Shown piece after piece: positions 25,168 through 34,707 of a stretch of DNA of 64,000 bases (within the stretch, counting starts at the first letter, position 1; each line of letters starts with the position of its first letter). Source of the stretch: Oligosphaera ethanolica (GTDB taxonomy: Bacteria > Verrucomicrobiota > Lentisphaeria > Oligosphaerales > Oligosphaeraceae); the NCBI RefSeq assembly GCF_030814695.1, contig NZ_JAUSVL010000001.1:1834227-1898226 (forward strand), in the 5' to 3' direction. Position numbers and translations under genes: made by a program. The notes under the pieces were generated by a model that did no database searches, had not been told where the DNA came from, and saw only the letters and a list, made by a program, of their open reading frames with translations.

Positions 25168-28100
25168 ATGACTTGTCGCGTTTTTCTTGGTCTGCTTGCC
25201 CTGACTGCCGCCTATGCGTGGTCGCAGTCGCCCAATCTGGTACCCAACGGCGACTTTTCATTGCGGCCGCGTGATCCGCGCACGGCGGTGGGCTGGGAGC
25301 CCCAGGCGGCGGCGGGAACGGTAGTCATAGAAGTGGATCGCGACATTGACTTCAGAGGCTCGCCGGCTCTGCGCATCCGTTCGGGAGCCGATGGCGAAAA
25401 GAAGTGGCATTGGTCATCGCGGACGGTGCCGGGCTTGCGGGCGGGCACGCCCTACACTCTCAGCGCCTATGTGCGCACCGAGGGCCTGGGCGACGGATCG
25501 ATGGCCTACATTTCGCTGAATTGTTATCGTGGCGCCGGCGCATCGAATCGCCTGCAGACCAACGACAGCCCCACCAAACTCAGCGGCACGACGGACTGGA
25601 CGCGCATTGTCATGACCATTCCCGAGCTGGCCAAGGGCAGCTCGGAGGTGCGCGTCCACCTCTGTCTTTACGGCACGGGCACCGCTTGGTTCACCCAGGT
25701 TCAGGTTGAAGAAGGCCGCGACGCGACGCCTTTCCAGCCCGCCGACGCCGACCGCCGCGACGGCCATCAATCCGATGCACAACAGGCGCTGGCCCGCGAA
25801 TGGCTAGCGGCCCTGCCCGCCAGCGCGCAACGCATCGCCGTGCTCGATCTGGGGCCGCTCGACCACCTCGGCCCCGGCCGCGCGCCGGCGGCAGTGCCCA
25901 CACTAACCAAGGCGCTCGCCGCCAGCGGCTACCAGGCCGTCGCCATCCTGGCCGCACAGCTCATCAACGACCACTATTTCAACAGCGACAACTTCGAGCT
26001 GCTGGTCGTCCCCAGCGGCGATGTCTTCCCCGCCAACGCGCACACGGCGCTGACGCAATTCCTACAGGACGGCGGCCTGCTGCTGACCATGGGCGGCTAC
26101 GCCTGCGACCGCCCCGTCAACCAAGACCGCGATGGCCGCTGGCGCGACCAGCGGGACATCCCACGCGACGGCCTGCGGCCGGACCAGCCCGTCGCCATCG
26201 GCGACGCCGGCCGCTGGCGCCCGTCCACCAACCGCAAAGACCGCCCGACGTTAATCAACGCCATCGCTGGCCCCGATGGCAGCGACGGCATTGAGATCGC
26301 CACGCCGGAATTGTCCGGCTGGGACACCGGCCTGTTCCGTTTTGCCGACGAGCTGCCGGCAGCATGGTCCGTCCTGAGCTTCTGGGTCAAAGGCGGCCCC
26401 GAAACCAGCCGCGCATGGTTCGAGCTCACCGAAGAGGACGGCTCGCGCTGGCACTACGCCGTCGAGCTGACACCCGAATGGCGCGAAGTCGTCATCACCA
26501 TGGAGCAACTCACCTATTGGCATGACAACCCCAGCATCGGCCGCGGCGGTGATGGCGACTTCATCAATCCGCGCGCCGTGCAGCAGCTGTCCTTCGGCGT
26601 CGCCCTGGACATCGTCAAGACCGGCATGGCGCACCAGGCGGCCATCGCGGGACTGAAGGCGGGCGTCGATCCGCGCTGGCAGGAGCGCCTGGCCGTCTGG
26701 CCGCAGATCAACACCCGGCGCGCCCGCATTCGCGACGCCATGTGGCCCAAGGCGACCCAGATTGGCGCCTTCGACCCGTCCTTCCCCTTACGCGACGTCG
26801 CCCGCACGGCATCGGCGCCGGAAGCCGCCGGGATATTCCCGCAGTTGACCCTGCCGGGCGCGGTCGGCGGCTGGTCGGCGGTGGCGATGCTCGGCCTCAA
26901 CGGCCATGGCTTCGGCCCGAACCACGCGCGCTGGCTGCCCCTGCTGGAATGCTACGACGGCGCTGGCAGTTCCCGCGGCCACGCCGCAGCTGTCATCAGG
27001 CATTTCGGCGGCGTGTTCTCCGGCTCATCGTGGGCGATCTTTGGCGTCAACGACCGCGATCTTTTCAGTGCGGACAGCCCCGTGCTGAATACATTGCTGC
27101 CGCCGCTGCTGGCGCAGCTCCTGCGCCGTTACTTCCTCCACGACACCACTACGGGCTACGCCTGCTATCGTCACGGCGAAACCGCCGAATTCAAAACCAC
27201 GCTGAGCAACTACGGCGACAAGGACATCAGCACCGTGGTCCGTTTCACGCTCAAAGACGAAGCCAGCGCCGTCCTGGCCACTTGGGACCAGCCGACGACA
27301 GTGGGGCCCATGGCCAGCCAGACGCTAACCCAGGCCTGGCCCGTGCCCGCCGACGCCCCCGACTACATCGACTTCAGCGCCGAACTCTGGGAAGACGGCC
27401 GCTGCCTCGACCGCGAAGAAGGCGCGGTGGTCATTTGGACCCCCGCCGTCATCGCCTGCGGCCCCAAGCTGGCCAAGGACGGCCTGATGCTCAGCATCGA
27501 CGGCCAGGCGCGCTTCACCATGGGCTGCCAAAACTACTGGGGCCAGCACAACTCCGTCACCGCGCGCTCGCCGCGCGCTTTCAATCGCGATTTCAAACAG
27601 ATGCGCGAACACCATCTGCGCTGGTCGCGCTGCTTCCTGCCCATCAAGAACGAGAGCGACGCCCGCGTCAGCGACGCGATTGTCCAGCTGGCGCAGAAGC
27701 ACGGCATCGTCCTCTACCACACGCCAAACCTCAGCAACACCCTCGAAGAATGGTCGCTCGCCCAGCAACGCCAGAGCGCCAGCGACATCGGTCGGCGTTA
27801 CCGGGACGTGCCCGGACTGGCACTGGACATCTGCAACGAACCCAGCATGAAATTCGCCGCACCGGGTTTTGAGCAGGCCCTCGGCCACGCTCCCAAGCCC
27901 GATGGCCACTGGGCAGACCCGCAGGTGCACAACACCTGGCGCCTGGTCAGCGACGCCCAACGGCGCTGGGCCCAGAACAGCCGCGACGCCATCAGGGCCG
28001 AAAAGCCCGCGTTGCCCGTGTCGATCGGCTGGAGCCAAGGCTGGTCCGGGGGCGTTGCCGCCAAAGACCCGCTGCTGGCTTCGCTTGACCTCGATTTCAC

Positions 28101-29352
28101 CGACCGGCACTACTACGGCACGCCTGCGGCCTTCGCCGGCCATGTCAAAGACGTCGATTTGCGGGTGCTGGGCAAGCCCCTCATCGTCGGCGAATGCGGC
28201 GCCAAGAACCACCCGACCTTCAAGGAGCAGGACCCCTGGCGCAACGGCGATGACGACGAGAGCTACAGCCGGCGTTTCCTCTACCTGGTCCACCACGCTT
28301 TCGGTTTCGGCGCCACGGCGCTGCTGTCCTGGCATTGGCGCGATCCCATGGAAGGCATCTTCCCCTGCGGGCTCATCCATCAGACCGGCACGCCGCGACC
28401 AACCGCCGCTCTCTACAGCGACATGGCCCGCGTCTTCGGCTTGCTCGAACTGGTCGACAACCCGCCCGACGTCGTGCTGCTACTGCCGGACTACCTCCGC
28501 CACACGCCCAAACGCGGTACCCTCACTGAGGCCGCGCATAATGTCACCGACGCCCTTCTCTGGCACGGCGCCAATCTGTCGCTTCTCCCCGATTCGCTGG
28601 CAAGCGAGCTGCCCGCCAGCGTGAAGCTGGTGATCTATCCCCTGCCCTACGTGGTCAGCGACGATACGCTGCAGGCCCTCACGGCATTCGTCCAGCGTGG
28701 CGGCGTGCTCTGGCTCTCCGGCGACATGTCGCGCGACAGCGCTAATCCCGGTGGCGACCCCATCCCCGCGCGCCTGGAGGCGCTCTGCGGCGTGCGCCCC
28801 ACCGCGCTGCTGGCAGCCGAACCCATGGTCGCCGGCCCCGACACGCTGCCGCCGGTCGCCGCCGGCCCCCTCGCCGGCCAGCAGTTCCGGCCTGCCATGG
28901 CCCTGGAGCTAACCACGGCGCTGCCCTGGTTCAGCGCCGGCGACACGCCAGTGGTCGTGCAGAATCGCCTAGGCGCCGGGACGGTCGCCTTCACCGCCGA
29001 TCCGCTGGAAATCAGCAGCCTCAATCGCCACGCCATGCGCGTCATCTACGGCAAACTGCTCAAACAGGCCGGCGCCCAGACGACCCGCCACGCCGATACG
29101 CCCGACGACCTCACCACCTTCCGCGTCCCCGGCCGCAATGGCACCGCTTGGGTCTTCTGGAACAACGGCCTGGACAGCATCAACGCCGTCCACAACGACA
29201 TCACCCTCCCCGTCGCCGCCGGCTACGGCGCCTGCCTCATCATCGGTCACGACGACCGCATCATCGCCCTCGAAGCACATGGCGATGTCCGCCGCGGCAA
29301 CAAGGTCGTCGCCAAACTCAATGGCCACGGCTTCGTCGTCATCGAGAAATGA
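25168..29352 (+). CDS. Large secreted multi-domain glycoside hydrolase (clan GH-A-like)
   Basis: A 1394-aa protein with a signal peptide (residues 1-20). It begins with a carbohydrate-binding jelly roll (NLVPNGDFSLRP...WEP to ~residue 190). A GATase-like beta-galactosidase segment (LLVVPSGDVFP) and a second jelly roll (~residues 350-500) follow, then a TIM barrel from ~residue 770 (MLSIDGQARFTMGCQNYWG). The probable acid/base is Glu891 in DICNEPS and the nucleophile Glu1009 in IVGECGAK. A GH42-trimerisation-like domain and a beta-sandwich end the protein. GGAGG eight bases before the ATG at 25168 fixes the start. It is divergent from the regulator operon, with an IS now in between. Exact GH family not recognised. 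Confidence 0.8.
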   Translation: MTCRVFLGLLALTAAYAWSQSPNLVPNGDFSLRPRDPRTAVGWEPQAAAGTVVIEVDRDIDFRGSPALRIRSGADGEKKWHWSSRTVPGLRAGTPYTLSAYVRTEGLGDGSMAYISLNCYRGAGASNRLQTNDSPTKLSGTTDWTRIVMTIPELAKGSSEVRVHLCLYGTGTAWFTQVQVEEGRDATPFQPADADRRDGHQSDAQQALAREWLAALPASAQRIAVLDLGPLDHLGPGRAPAAVPTLTKALAASGYQAVAILAAQLINDHYFNSDNFELLVVPSGDVFPANAHTALTQFLQDGGLLLTMGGYACDRPVNQDRDGRWRDQRDIPRDGLRPDQPVAIGDAGRWRPSTNRKDRPTLINAIAGPDGSDGIEIATPELSGWDTGLFRFADELPAAWSVLSFWVKGGPETSRAWFELTEEDGSRWHYAVELTPEWREVVITMEQLTYWHDNPSIGRGGDGDFINPRAVQQLSFGVALDIVKTGMAHQAAIAGLKAGVDPRWQERLAVWPQINTRRARIRDAMWPKATQIGAFDPSFPLRDVARTASAPEAAGIFPQLTLPGAVGGWSAVAMLGLNGHGFGPNHARWLPLLECYDGAGSSRGHAAAVIRHFGGVFSGSSWAIFGVNDRDLFSADSPVLNTLLPPLLAQLLRRYFLHDTTTGYACYRHGETAEFKTTLSNYGDKDISTVVRFTLKDEASAVLATWDQPTTVGPMASQTLTQAWPVPADAPDYIDFSAELWEDGRCLDREEGAVVIWTPAVIACGPKLAKDGLMLSIDGQARFTMGCQNYWGQHNSVTARSPRAFNRDFKQMREHHLRWSRCFLPIKNESDARVSDAIVQLAQKHGIVLYHTPNLSNTLEEWSLAQQRQSASDIGRRYRDVPGLALDICNEPSMKFAAPGFEQALGHAPKPDGHWADPQVHNTWRLVSDAQRRWAQNSRDAIRAEKPALPVSIGWSQGWSGGVAAKDPLLASLDLDFTDRHYYGTPAAFAGHVKDVDLRVLGKPLIVGECGAKNHPTFKEQDPWRNGDDDESYSRRFLYLVHHAFGFGATALLSWHWRDPMEGIFPCGLIHQTGTPRPTAALYSDMARVFGLLELVDNPPDVVLLLPDYLRHTPKRGTLTEAAHNVTDALLWHGANLSLLPDSLASELPASVKLVIYPLPYVVSDDTLQALTAFVQRGGVLWLSGDMSRDSANPGGDPIPARLEALCGVRPTALLAAEPMVAGPDTLPPVAAGPLAGQQFRPAMALELTTALPWFSAGDTPVVVQNRLGAGTVAFTADPLEISSLNRHAMRVIYGKLLKQAGAQTTRHADTPDDLTTFRVPGRNGTAWVFWNNGLDSINAVHNDITLPVAAGYGACLIIGHDDRIIALEAHGDVRRGNKVVAKLNGHGFVVIEK

Positions 29353-29473
29353 TCCGACGGATCTTCTGTCTATTATCGCGGACGGATCGGACGGATCGGA
29401 CGGATCGGACGGATCAGACGGATCGTTGACTTGATCGGTCCGATCGGTCCGATCGGTCTGATCGGTCTGATCA
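29351..29473. repeat. GATC-N-GWC-N repeat array, copy 3 (inverted, truncated by IS copy 2)
   Basis: Read on the minus strand it matches the other arrays. The end motif GTCCGCGATAATAGAC is at 29366-29381 (plus strand GTCTATTATCGCGGAC), next to GATCGGACG units, then a TTGACTT linker and GATCGGTCC/GATCGGTCT units. The IS at 29474 inserted into the last unit. It begins at the hydrolase stop codon. Confidence 0.88.
29465..29473. repeat. Target-site duplication of IS copy 2, left
   Basis: GTCTGATCA, part of the GATC repeat array; identical copy at 31674-31682. Confidence 0.92.
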
Positions 29474-29738
29474 CAGTAACAAAGAATGAGAAATAGTTCG
29501 CGCATGGATCGTGCGTGAATCCTCCAGGCCTTTGCGACGATTAGTTCGCAAAGGCCTTTTTTTGTCTTTTTGTAAAAAATATCTGAGCCGTAATTATACG
29601 ATCTTTAAATTTTCTTGTGTTTTTTCGGTGGTTTTTTTGCGCAACACCTTGAAATCAGCTATTGACGGCGTAAATTACCTGAGCCGTATATATACGGCTT
29701 GTTTTATCCGTGTTTTTATTGATCAGGGAGATGTGGCC

Positions 29739-30134
29739 ATGGAAATGCCTGAATCCATCGAGACCCTCAAGGCGCAGATGCATGCAAAAATCAAGGCTTT
29801 GGGAAAGGCCGGGCTGTTCATGTCGGGCACCTTCGTGCGCAAGCGACGCGTATGCGGAAACCCCGCCTGCGCCTGCGCCAAGGGTGGCGAAGCGCATCCC
29901 GCATGTGCGGTGACCAGCAAGGTCGCCGGCAAGACCAAGGCCATCTACATACCAGTCGGCATCGCCGACGAGGTTGAGGCATGGACAAGCGAATACAAGC
30001 GAGTAAAGAAACTGCTCAAGGAAATAGACGTGCTGGCGGAAAAGGTGGTACGCCTTCATGTTCCGCGCGCCCGGGCCGCAAAGCGCAGGAACGCGAGCCT
30101 GGCATCAACCACGGCGACCTCATCCGAGTCATAG
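29739..30134 (+). CDS. IS ORF A, DUF6788-like protein, copy 2
   Basis: Identical in protein sequence to the ORF A of copy 1 (131 aa; Cys cluster CGNPACACAKGGEAHPAC). GATCAGGGAG precedes the ATG at 29739 by nine bases. It overlaps the transposase gene by 154 bp in the -1 frame relation. Confidence 0.75.
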   Translation: MEMPESIETLKAQMHAKIKALGKAGLFMSGTFVRKRRVCGNPACACAKGGEAHPACAVTSKVAGKTKAIYIPVGIADEVEAWTSEYKRVKKLLKEIDVLAEKVVRLHVPRARAAKRRNASLASTTATSSES

Positions 30135-31462
30135 ACGCCTATTTTCCGCAGCTGAACCGGTACGTCGACGACATCAATGATTTCAGGCGAGAGGATCGCA
30201 TTACCTACCCGCTTTACGTCATTGTCATGTTGTGCGTTCTGTCACGCCTGATGGGCAACACGGCCAATCGCGACACGGACAACGAGCAGGACGAACAGGC
30301 TTTCCTGGACAACCTGAACACCTTGACTGGCGGCAAGATGGAGAGGTTTCCCCATTCGGACACCTTGAAGTACTCCATGGAAGGTCTTCCCCCGAAAGAA
30401 CTGGCCGGCATGCGCAACAAGATGCTTGGCCGGCTTATCCGGAATAAAGTCCTTGACGGCATGCGCACGGATGAAACGCTCACCGGGAAAAAGCATTTTC
30501 TCGTCGCTATCGACGGCGTCCATTATCACACGTCGTCCCGGGAACTGCCGCACTCCACCCACAAAACGCGTTCAGATGGAACGGTTGAGCACATGTTGAC
30601 AGCGCTGGAGGCCCATATGGTCTGTCCAGGCGGGGTAAGAATCCCGTTGATGACCGAACCCATTGAGAATCCCGAGGGGGGCGAGTACAACAAGCAAGAC
30701 AGCGAACTGGTAGCGGCCAAAAGGCTCCTGGTCCGACTGAGGGACAAGTATCCCAGACTTCCCATGATTATCCTGATGGATGGGCTTTATCTGTGCGAGG
30801 ACATCGTTAATCTGACCAGGAAAAACCACATGGAACTATCGGTGACGGTCAAGGACAATACATCCGCGTTCCTTGCCAAAGCAGAACAAAAAATGGCTGC
30901 CGACCACAGAAACCGGGTCAAAGAGGATGACCCGGCCGATGGCAAGCAACGCGTGGTCACCTGGACCAACCACGTGCAACACACATTCGGAAAAACCAAG
31001 GTCAGCCTCAACGTCCTGGCCATGACCAAGACAGGCAGCGAGGGCAAGACGGATAAATTCGTCTACGCAACCAGCATCTTCATTCACAAAAGGAGGGCAA
31101 CCAACCTGCTCGACGACGTATGTCGGACGCGCTGGCAAATCGAAGAAGCATTCAAGGTTCAGAAATGTCACGGACTTGGACTGGAACAAGCGTTCGGCAC
31201 AGTGGGACACGCGGGAACCAACTATTACCACATCGTGCAAATCGCCAACATCATCTTGGAACTCATGCTGCACAGCAACCTGTTTCGCCGTCTCCAGCAG
31301 CACCAGAATCCGGATCGCGTCAAGCATACAATCCGCGAACGGATGATGACATGGTACGGCACCATCAAAAACTTGATGTGCAAATTCAAAAGATCGATCA
31401 CGACCAGACCCTTGAGTCAGATCGACGTAGGGGAATGGCGACTTGAGTTCGACACGGCATGA
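29981..31462 (+). CDS. IS transposase (ORF B), copy 2
   Basis: A 493-aa transposase identical in sequence to copy 1. Candidate catalytic acids lie in LVAIDGVHYHTS, MIILMDGLYLCED and RTRWQIEEAF. No frameshift or stop interrupts it, so the copy should be functional. About 210 non-coding bases follow to the IS end. Confidence 0.88.
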   Translation: MDKRIQASKETAQGNRRAGGKGGTPSCSARPGRKAQEREPGINHGDLIRVIDAYFPQLNRYVDDINDFRREDRITYPLYVIVMLCVLSRLMGNTANRDTDNEQDEQAFLDNLNTLTGGKMERFPHSDTLKYSMEGLPPKELAGMRNKMLGRLIRNKVLDGMRTDETLTGKKHFLVAIDGVHYHTSSRELPHSTHKTRSDGTVEHMLTALEAHMVCPGGVRIPLMTEPIENPEGGEYNKQDSELVAAKRLLVRLRDKYPRLPMIILMDGLYLCEDIVNLTRKNHMELSVTVKDNTSAFLAKAEQKMAADHRNRVKEDDPADGKQRVVTWTNHVQHTFGKTKVSLNVLAMTKTGSEGKTDKFVYATSIFIHKRRATNLLDDVCRTRWQIEEAFKVQKCHGLGLEQAFGTVGHAGTNYYHIVQIANIILELMLHSNLFRRLQQHQNPDRVKHTIRERMMTWYGTIKNLMCKFKRSITTRPLSQIDVGEWRLEFDTA

Positions 31463-31673
31463 GCGTGGAAGCCGACCGCCAATCCAGTCCAAAACCCGCG
31501 ATACAATCCAGAAACGAAAAAGTCGCCTCAACTGTGCGCACAAACATTAAGAACTTAACCAAACTTAAGGTGCAGCAGGAGGAAGGCGACACGCTACCTT
31601 AGCGCCCAAATCGTTTTTTCCCAGCAAGCAGCGTGAAGTGGTCTTAATGGCAACGGCTGATTCTTTGGGACTG

Positions 31674-31682
31674 GTCTGATCA
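31674..31682. repeat. Target-site duplication of IS copy 2, right
   Basis: GTCTGATCA, identical to 29465-29473. Confidence 0.92.
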
Positions 31683-31804
31683 AATTGCCGCAAAGTAGCC
31701 GGTTGACAGCCTGTTTGCGGGGGCTATCTTTGATGGTTTTTTCCCATTCCGCAGGCAGCGACTGCTGTTGCGGACATAGTGTTTCAGGTTGTGAAAGGAA
31801 GATC

Positions 31805-33787
31805 ATGAACATCGCACGCTGGGTCGGAGTCATTGTGCTGTTGGGCCTGCTGGCCCGTGCCGAAGTCCCGGAATTGACGGCCTTGGTCCCACAGGCAACG
31901 GGCTACGAATTGATCGCGAAGCTTGACCCGACGGCCTACGCGGGCAGCGGCTATACCATTGACCGCAGCGAGATCCTCGGCGGCGATGTCAAACGCATCG
32001 GCTACCTGCTGAAATTGACGGACAAACAGGGCGAGCTCTCGTGGGTGTTCGCAGCCATGGACCCCTTCATCACCGACATCGCCCGCCTCGGCATGCCCAC
32101 GCCTGGCGGCGACATCTTCCAGGACTACGTCACCAACCTGGAGGTCTTCAGTAATGTCCCCGCCATTAAAACCGGCGCCTTCCCCAAGGGCAATGTCGAA
32201 ATCTGGGGCTGCAATTACGGCGGCACCAACAACAAGAATATCCCCGGCGCCACCAGTGCGTTCGATTTCGGCGACCAGCCCGACAGCAATGGCAATGGCA
32301 ACTACGGCTGCCTGCAGGTACATAACTACGAACAAAAGCAGGTCGTGCTCGCCTTTAATAAATTCACTGCCGGGAAAACTTGCGACCTGGGCATCGGCAA
32401 CAACACCGACGTCGAAGCGAACTTCGGCGGCAGCAAAACCCCCAATCCCGACTGGACTTTCAGTAGCAGCGGCCAGAACTACCAGCAGGCCGAGCTCTTC
32501 ATCGTCGCCAAAATCGACAACCTCACCGTAAAAGAAGTCGTCCTGCTCGATGGCAATAAGGCGTCCCTCACCGGCACCCTCGACCGCGAACAGGCGCTCT
32601 TCGCCCCCGGCGAAGAAATGGCCTTTAACCTCGTGGCCGATTTCCAAGGCCAAGAGCCCAGCAATGACTACTTCATCACCTGGGAACGCACCGGCGACGA
32701 CGGCGTCAAGGACTCCGGCAAAGCCAAAGTCGGCCCAGAACCCCTGGTAATCAAGACCAGCCTCGACCGCCCCGGCTTCGTCCGCATTCTCGCCTATCTC
32801 GTGGACAAAAATGGCAAGCGCGTCACCAAAAAAGTCATGCGCCGTGGCAAAGAAGCACAGGAAAACCTCTTCTTTGACGGCGGCGCCGGCGTCGACATCG
32901 ACAAACTCCAGGGCGTGCCCGAACCAGCCGACTTCGACGCCTTCTGGGCCAAGCAGAAGGCCCGTCTGGCCGCCGTGCCCATGAATGCCCGCCTCGACGA
33001 GCAGCCCAGCAAAGACCCCAAGGTGAAGATTTATGCGGTGAGCATCGACTGCCCGGGCCCGCGGCCCGTCACGGGCTACCTGACGGTACCGGCGGACGCC
33101 AAGGAGAAGTCCCTGCCGGTGAGCGCCTCTTTCCACGGCTACGGCACCAGCATTCAGCGCGCGCCCAGCGGTGGCTCCGACACCAGCATCAACTTCAGCG
33201 TCAACGCCCACGGCTACGACCTCGGCCAAAGCGACGACTATTACAAGGCCTTCTTCGAGTCCATCAAGTCCAATGGCCAGGGCTACGCCTTTGATCCCGT
33301 CCAGAATGCCGATCCCGAAACGGCCTATTTCAATGGCATGGCCTTGCGGGTGATGCGCGCCCTCGAATACCTCAAGAGCCGGCCGGAGTGGGACGGCAAG
33401 ACTCTCACCGTCGGCGGCGGCAGCCAGGGCGGCCTGCAGACGGTCTGGGCCGCCGGCCTCGACACCGACGTCGTCAAAGCCAGCGCGGGCGTGCCATGGT
33501 GCTGCGACCTCGGCGGCGTAACCCTCGGCCGCATTACCGCCGGCTGGCGCCTGCCCTACGTTGAAGCACTGAATTACTACGACCCCATCAACCACGCCAA
33601 GCGCATCCCGACCAGCTGCTATGTGGACATCAATCGCGCCGGCCTGGGCGATTACACCTGCCCACCCTCCGGCGTGGCCATTCTCTACAACAACATCCGC
33701 GGCCCCAAACGCATCAACTGGGTACAGGGTTCCACGCACGGCTATGTGCCGCCCAAAGCCCAGACCTTCGTCTTGGAGCAGAAATAA
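31805..33787 (+). CDS. Secreted acetyl-xylan-esterase-like (AXE1) protein
   Basis: A 660-aa protein with a short signal peptide (residues 1-20). Residues ~20-240 form a unique beta-rich region, ~250-350 an Ig-like domain, and ~375-660 an alpha/beta-hydrolase of the AXE1 family (PEPADFDAFWAKQK, ASFHGYGTSI, GGGSQGGLQ). The nucleophile is Ser540 in GGSQGG; the catalytic His is probably in GSTHGYV near the end. The expected reaction is deacetylation of plant or microbial polysaccharides. AAGGAAG six bases before the ATG at 31805 supports the start. It is followed by a strong terminator. Confidence 0.85.
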   Translation: MNIARWVGVIVLLGLLARAEVPELTALVPQATGYELIAKLDPTAYAGSGYTIDRSEILGGDVKRIGYLLKLTDKQGELSWVFAAMDPFITDIARLGMPTPGGDIFQDYVTNLEVFSNVPAIKTGAFPKGNVEIWGCNYGGTNNKNIPGATSAFDFGDQPDSNGNGNYGCLQVHNYEQKQVVLAFNKFTAGKTCDLGIGNNTDVEANFGGSKTPNPDWTFSSSGQNYQQAELFIVAKIDNLTVKEVVLLDGNKASLTGTLDREQALFAPGEEMAFNLVADFQGQEPSNDYFITWERTGDDGVKDSGKAKVGPEPLVIKTSLDRPGFVRILAYLVDKNGKRVTKKVMRRGKEAQENLFFDGGAGVDIDKLQGVPEPADFDAFWAKQKARLAAVPMNARLDEQPSKDPKVKIYAVSIDCPGPRPVTGYLTVPADAKEKSLPVSASFHGYGTSIQRAPSGGSDTSINFSVNAHGYDLGQSDDYYKAFFESIKSNGQGYAFDPVQNADPETAYFNGMALRVMRALEYLKSRPEWDGKTLTVGGGSQGGLQTVWAAGLDTDVVKASAGVPWCCDLGGVTLGRITAGWRLPYVEALNYYDPINHAKRIPTSCYVDINRAGLGDYTCPPSGVAILYNNIRGPKRINWVQGSTHGYVPPKAQTFVLEQK

Positions 33788-33817
33788 CCACGGCCTGATC
33801 GGCGATTACAATTCACG

Positions 33818-33860
33818 GGGCCCAGTCTTGATACCAAAGCAAGACCGGGCCCTATTTTTT
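33818..33860 (+). terminator. Rho-independent terminator after the AXE1 gene
   Basis: A 13-bp stem GGGCCCAGTCTTG / CAAGACCGGGCCC (one A-C mismatch) with a nine-base loop, followed by TATTTTTT. It lies 30 bases after the stop codon and 31 bases before the next ATG. Confidence 0.9.
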
Positions 33861-33891
33861 CAGCACCATCATTACAATAAGGAGCTTACTA

Positions 33892-34701
33892 ATGCACATC
33901 ACCAGCGACATCCATCTGCACAGCAATCTCTCGGCCTGCGCCAAACCCGAATCGACGCCAGCAGCATTGCTCAAGGCCTGCCGTGACCAGGGCATCCGCA
34001 CCATCGGCTTTTCCGACCACCTGTGGGACAAGGCCGTGCCCGGAGCGTCAAAGTGGTACCAGCCCCAGGACGTCGACCACGTCCTCAGCATCAAAAAGGC
34101 CCTCGCCAGCGATGAATGCCAGGAGCTCAGCCGCGGCCTGAAAATCCTCGTCGGCTGCGAAACCGAATTCCTCGGCGGCAAGCAGGTCGGCATATCCCGC
34201 GATGCCGCCAGTCTCTTCGATTTCGTCCTCATTCCACCAGACCATTTCCACATGAAGAACTACGTCTTCCCAGCGGACGTGACCGACCCCGATGGCATCA
34301 AGACGATCATGATCCGGCGCTTCATGGAAATCATGGCGCTGGACCTGGCCACAGCCGTCGTCCATCCTTTCCACGCCATGGGCTTCACGCCGGAGATGCC
34401 CTACACCGTCCAGTCGCGCATCAGCGACAACGAATACTGCGAGTGCTTCATCGCCGCCAAACAGGCCCGCTGCGCCATCGAACTCAATGGCTGCGCCGCC
34501 AGGCGCGACGAAACCCACGGCTCCGGCGATGACCAGTTCTCGCCCGAGTACATCCGCATGATGACCATCGCCCGCGAATGCGGCTGCACCTTCAGCATCG
34601 GCAGCGACGCCCATTCCCCAGAATCAATCATCGGCGGCGTCCACAAACGCCTGGAACGCTTCGCCGACGCCTGCGGCATCACCGACATTCTCCAGCTCTG
34701 A
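33892..34701 (+). CDS. PHP-domain metal-dependent phosphoesterase
   Basis: A 269-aa protein of the PHP superfamily, similar to histidinol-phosphatase-type hydrolases. Metal-ligand motifs are HITSDIHLHSN at the start, GFSDHLW, CETEF, VVHPFHAMG and GSDAHSPE near the C-terminus. It probably removes phosphate from a small sugar or amino-alcohol phosphate in the cytoplasm. AAGGAGC lies ~11 bases before the ATG. It follows a terminator, so it has its own promoter. Confidence 0.85.
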   Translation: MHITSDIHLHSNLSACAKPESTPAALLKACRDQGIRTIGFSDHLWDKAVPGASKWYQPQDVDHVLSIKKALASDECQELSRGLKILVGCETEFLGGKQVGISRDAASLFDFVLIPPDHFHMKNYVFPADVTDPDGIKTIMIRRFMEIMALDLATAVVHPFHAMGFTPEMPYTVQSRISDNEYCECFIAAKQARCAIELNGCAARRDETHGSGDDQFSPEYIRMMTIARECGCTFSIGSDAHSPESIIGGVHKRLERFADACGITDILQL

Positions 34702-34707
34702 ACAGCA

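Larger units (their letters stand above)
29474..31673 (+). mobile_element. 2200-bp insertion sequence, copy 2
   Basis: Same length as copy 1 and in the opposite orientation, with the same inverted-repeat ends (CAGTAACAAAGAATGAGAA at 29474; CAGTCCCAAAGAATCAGCC, reverse strand, at 31673). It has its own 9-bp target duplication GTCTGATCA, different from that of copy 1. The two are therefore separate insertion events and not the arms of one composite transposon. Confidence 0.95.

Noticed and set aside
22359-31673. Composite transposon with the hydrolase as cargo
   Set aside because: Each IS copy has its own complete 9-bp target duplication, different in sequence. A composite transposon would show one duplication at the outer ends only.
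31784-33739. 651-codon open frame antisense to the AXE1 gene
   Set aside because: High GC content with strong third-position bias keeps the opposite strand open. The plus-strand frame has clear esterase motifs and a ribosome-binding site.
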